A DNA stretch of 64,000 nt, from positions 678,718 to 742,717 of the forward strand of contig NZ_QTTQ01000011.1 in assembly GCF_003384935.1 (NCBI RefSeq), given 5' to 3'. Under the pieces are notes generated by a model. It was not told the DNA's origin, did no database searches, and saw only the letters and a list, made by a program, of their open reading frames with translations. How positions within the stretch are numbered: the stretch's first letter is position 1; each line of letters opens with the position of its first letter. Of this stretch, positions 63,151 through 64,000 are shown piece by piece. Source of the stretch: Lutibacter oceani (GTDB taxonomy: Bacteria; Bacteroidota; Bacteroidia; Flavobacteriales; Flavobacteriaceae). The position numbers and the translations under genes were made by a program.

Positions 63151-64000
63151 GTGGCTAAAACCAAAAAGAAAAGAGAGCTAGATATAGTTGTTATTTCAGA
63201 TGTGCATTTGGGAACTTATGGCTGCCATGCTACTGAACTACTAAAATATCTTAAAAGTATTAATCCAAAAACAGTAATTCTTAATGGTGACATTATTGAT
63301 ATTTGGCAATTTAATAAACGTTACTGGCCAAATTCACATATGAAAGTTATTAAATATATTATTGGATGGATTTCTGAAGGAAAAGAAATGATTTATATTA
63401 CAGGAAATCATGACGAAATGCTTCGAAAATTTGTAGATTTTAATTTAGGATCATTTTCAATAAAAAACAAAGTAGTTCTTGAATTTGACGGAAAAAAAGT
63501 CTGGTTTTTTCACGGAGATGTTTTTGATGTTACTATGCAACATTCAAAATGGCTGGCAAAACTTGGAGCAACTGGTTACGATTTACTAATTCTAATAAAT
63601 CGAGGTGTAAATTATATTAGTAATTTGTTTGGAAAAGGTAAAATATCCTTGTCAAAAAAAATAAAAGACAGTGTAAAATCTGCGGTAAAATTTATTAATA
63701 ATTTTGAGGAAACTGCTGCAAATATTGCGGTTAATAATAATTTTGATTATGTAGTTTGTGGTCATATTCATCAGCCGGTTATAAAAAATATTGAAACAAA
63801 TACTGGTGTAGTAATGTATTTAAATTCAGGAGATTGGATTGAAAATTTAACCGCTTTAGAATATCATAAAAAACAATGGAACTTGTATAAGTATTCCGAA
63901 ACTCACTACCAAAAAGAGAATGTAACAGAAAAGAATGAAGAATTTGATGTAGCTGATAAAACCGCCAAAGAAATCTTTGGGCAATTAGTAGCAGACTTTT
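63151..64000 (+). CDS. metallophosphoesterase, UDP-2,3-diacylglucosamine diphosphatase-like (truncated by window end)
   Basis: The open frame begins at a GTG (63151); an in-frame stop lies at 63118-63120 and the only other start is TTG 63124. It runs beyond base 64000; 283 residues are visible. Calcineurin-like metal ligands are seen in order: 'VISDVHLGTYGC', 'VILNGDIIDIWQF', 'YITGNHDEMLRKF', 'VWFFHGDVFD' and 'VVCGHIHQPVI'. The family includes LpxH, which cleaves UDP-2,3-diacylglucosamine in lipid A synthesis. A role in lipid A is likely but other substrates are possible. The C-terminal extension after the domain is unusual and incomplete. Confidence 0.88.
   Translation, partial: MAKTKKKRELDIVVISDVHLGTYGCHATELLKYLKSINPKTVILNGDIIDIWQFNKRYWPNSHMKVIKYIIGWISEGKEMIYITGNHDEMLRKFVDFNLGSFSIKNKVVLEFDGKKVWFFHGDVFDVTMQHSKWLAKLGATGYDLLILINRGVNYISNLFGKGKISLSKKIKDSVKSAVKFINNFEETAANIAVNNNFDYVVCGHIHQPVIKNIETNTGVVMYLNSGDWIENLTALEYHKKQWNLYKYSETHYQKENVTEKNEEFDVADKTAKEIFGQLVADF

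Overview
The window is AT-rich, densely coded bacterial chromosome that reads as Bacteroidota, family Flavobacteriaceae. Supporting signs are the gliding-motility outer-membrane protein RemB, TonB-dependent receptor and multiple TonB paralogues, many short lipoproteins, a three-gene succinate dehydrogenase with a five-helix cytochrome b, atpD-atpC separated from the rest of the ATP synthase genes, promoters of the TAnnTTTG type, and little Shine-Dalgarno signal. A marine Lutibacter/Polaribacter-like genus would fit, but this is a guess. No phage, transposase, rRNA or CRISPR array is visible. One tRNA is present.

Layout. 1-1.3 kb: end of hypD and all of hypE ([NiFe]-hydrogenase maturation). 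1.4-3.1 kb: a decayed AraC regulator, a gene-poor stretch and a secreted NTF2-like protein. 3.3-7.8 kb: an exported molybdenum hydroxylase of the isoquinoline 1-oxidoreductase type (iorAB-like), facing its probable cofactor-maturation pair (MocA-like and XdhC). 7.9-9.4 kb: tRNA(CAU) and a polyprenyl diphosphate synthase with a small partner. 9.5-16.1 kb: a TetR-TolC-adaptor-RND efflux operon with a striking operator palindrome. 16.2-22.7 kb: recX, small lipoproteins, threonine dehydrogenase and a large beta-propeller protein. 22.8-26.3 kb: sdhCAB. 26.4-28.1 kb: two paralogous lipoproteins enclosed by a duplicated 3' end of sdhB.

28.2-33.3 kb: deoC, a sugar acetyltransferase and remB in one operon, then two TonB paralogues; RemB and both TonB proteins appear to share one domain. 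33.5-37.3 kb: two tandem paralogous lipoproteins with duplicated leaders, divergent from a sigma factor and its TPR/membrane partner; this looks like a small self-contained regulon and is the best candidate for an undescribed system. 37.4-44.1 kb: cytochrome c, TatD, Ogt and a 1130-residue outer-membrane protein. 44.2-49.1 kb: atpCD and a TonB-dependent receptor. 49.4-51.6 kb: a membrane protein, PlsC and an acyl-ACP desaturase (lipid synthesis). 51.7-55.0 kb: a methionine aminotransferase/omega-amidase pair and a CoA-transferase. 55.2-64 kb: map, cupin, methyltransferase, ApbE, OmpA lipoprotein, SDR protein, CYTH protein, a cation/proton antiporter and a truncated LpxH-like phosphoesterase.

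All functional names rest on reading motifs and recalled family features; no database search was run.
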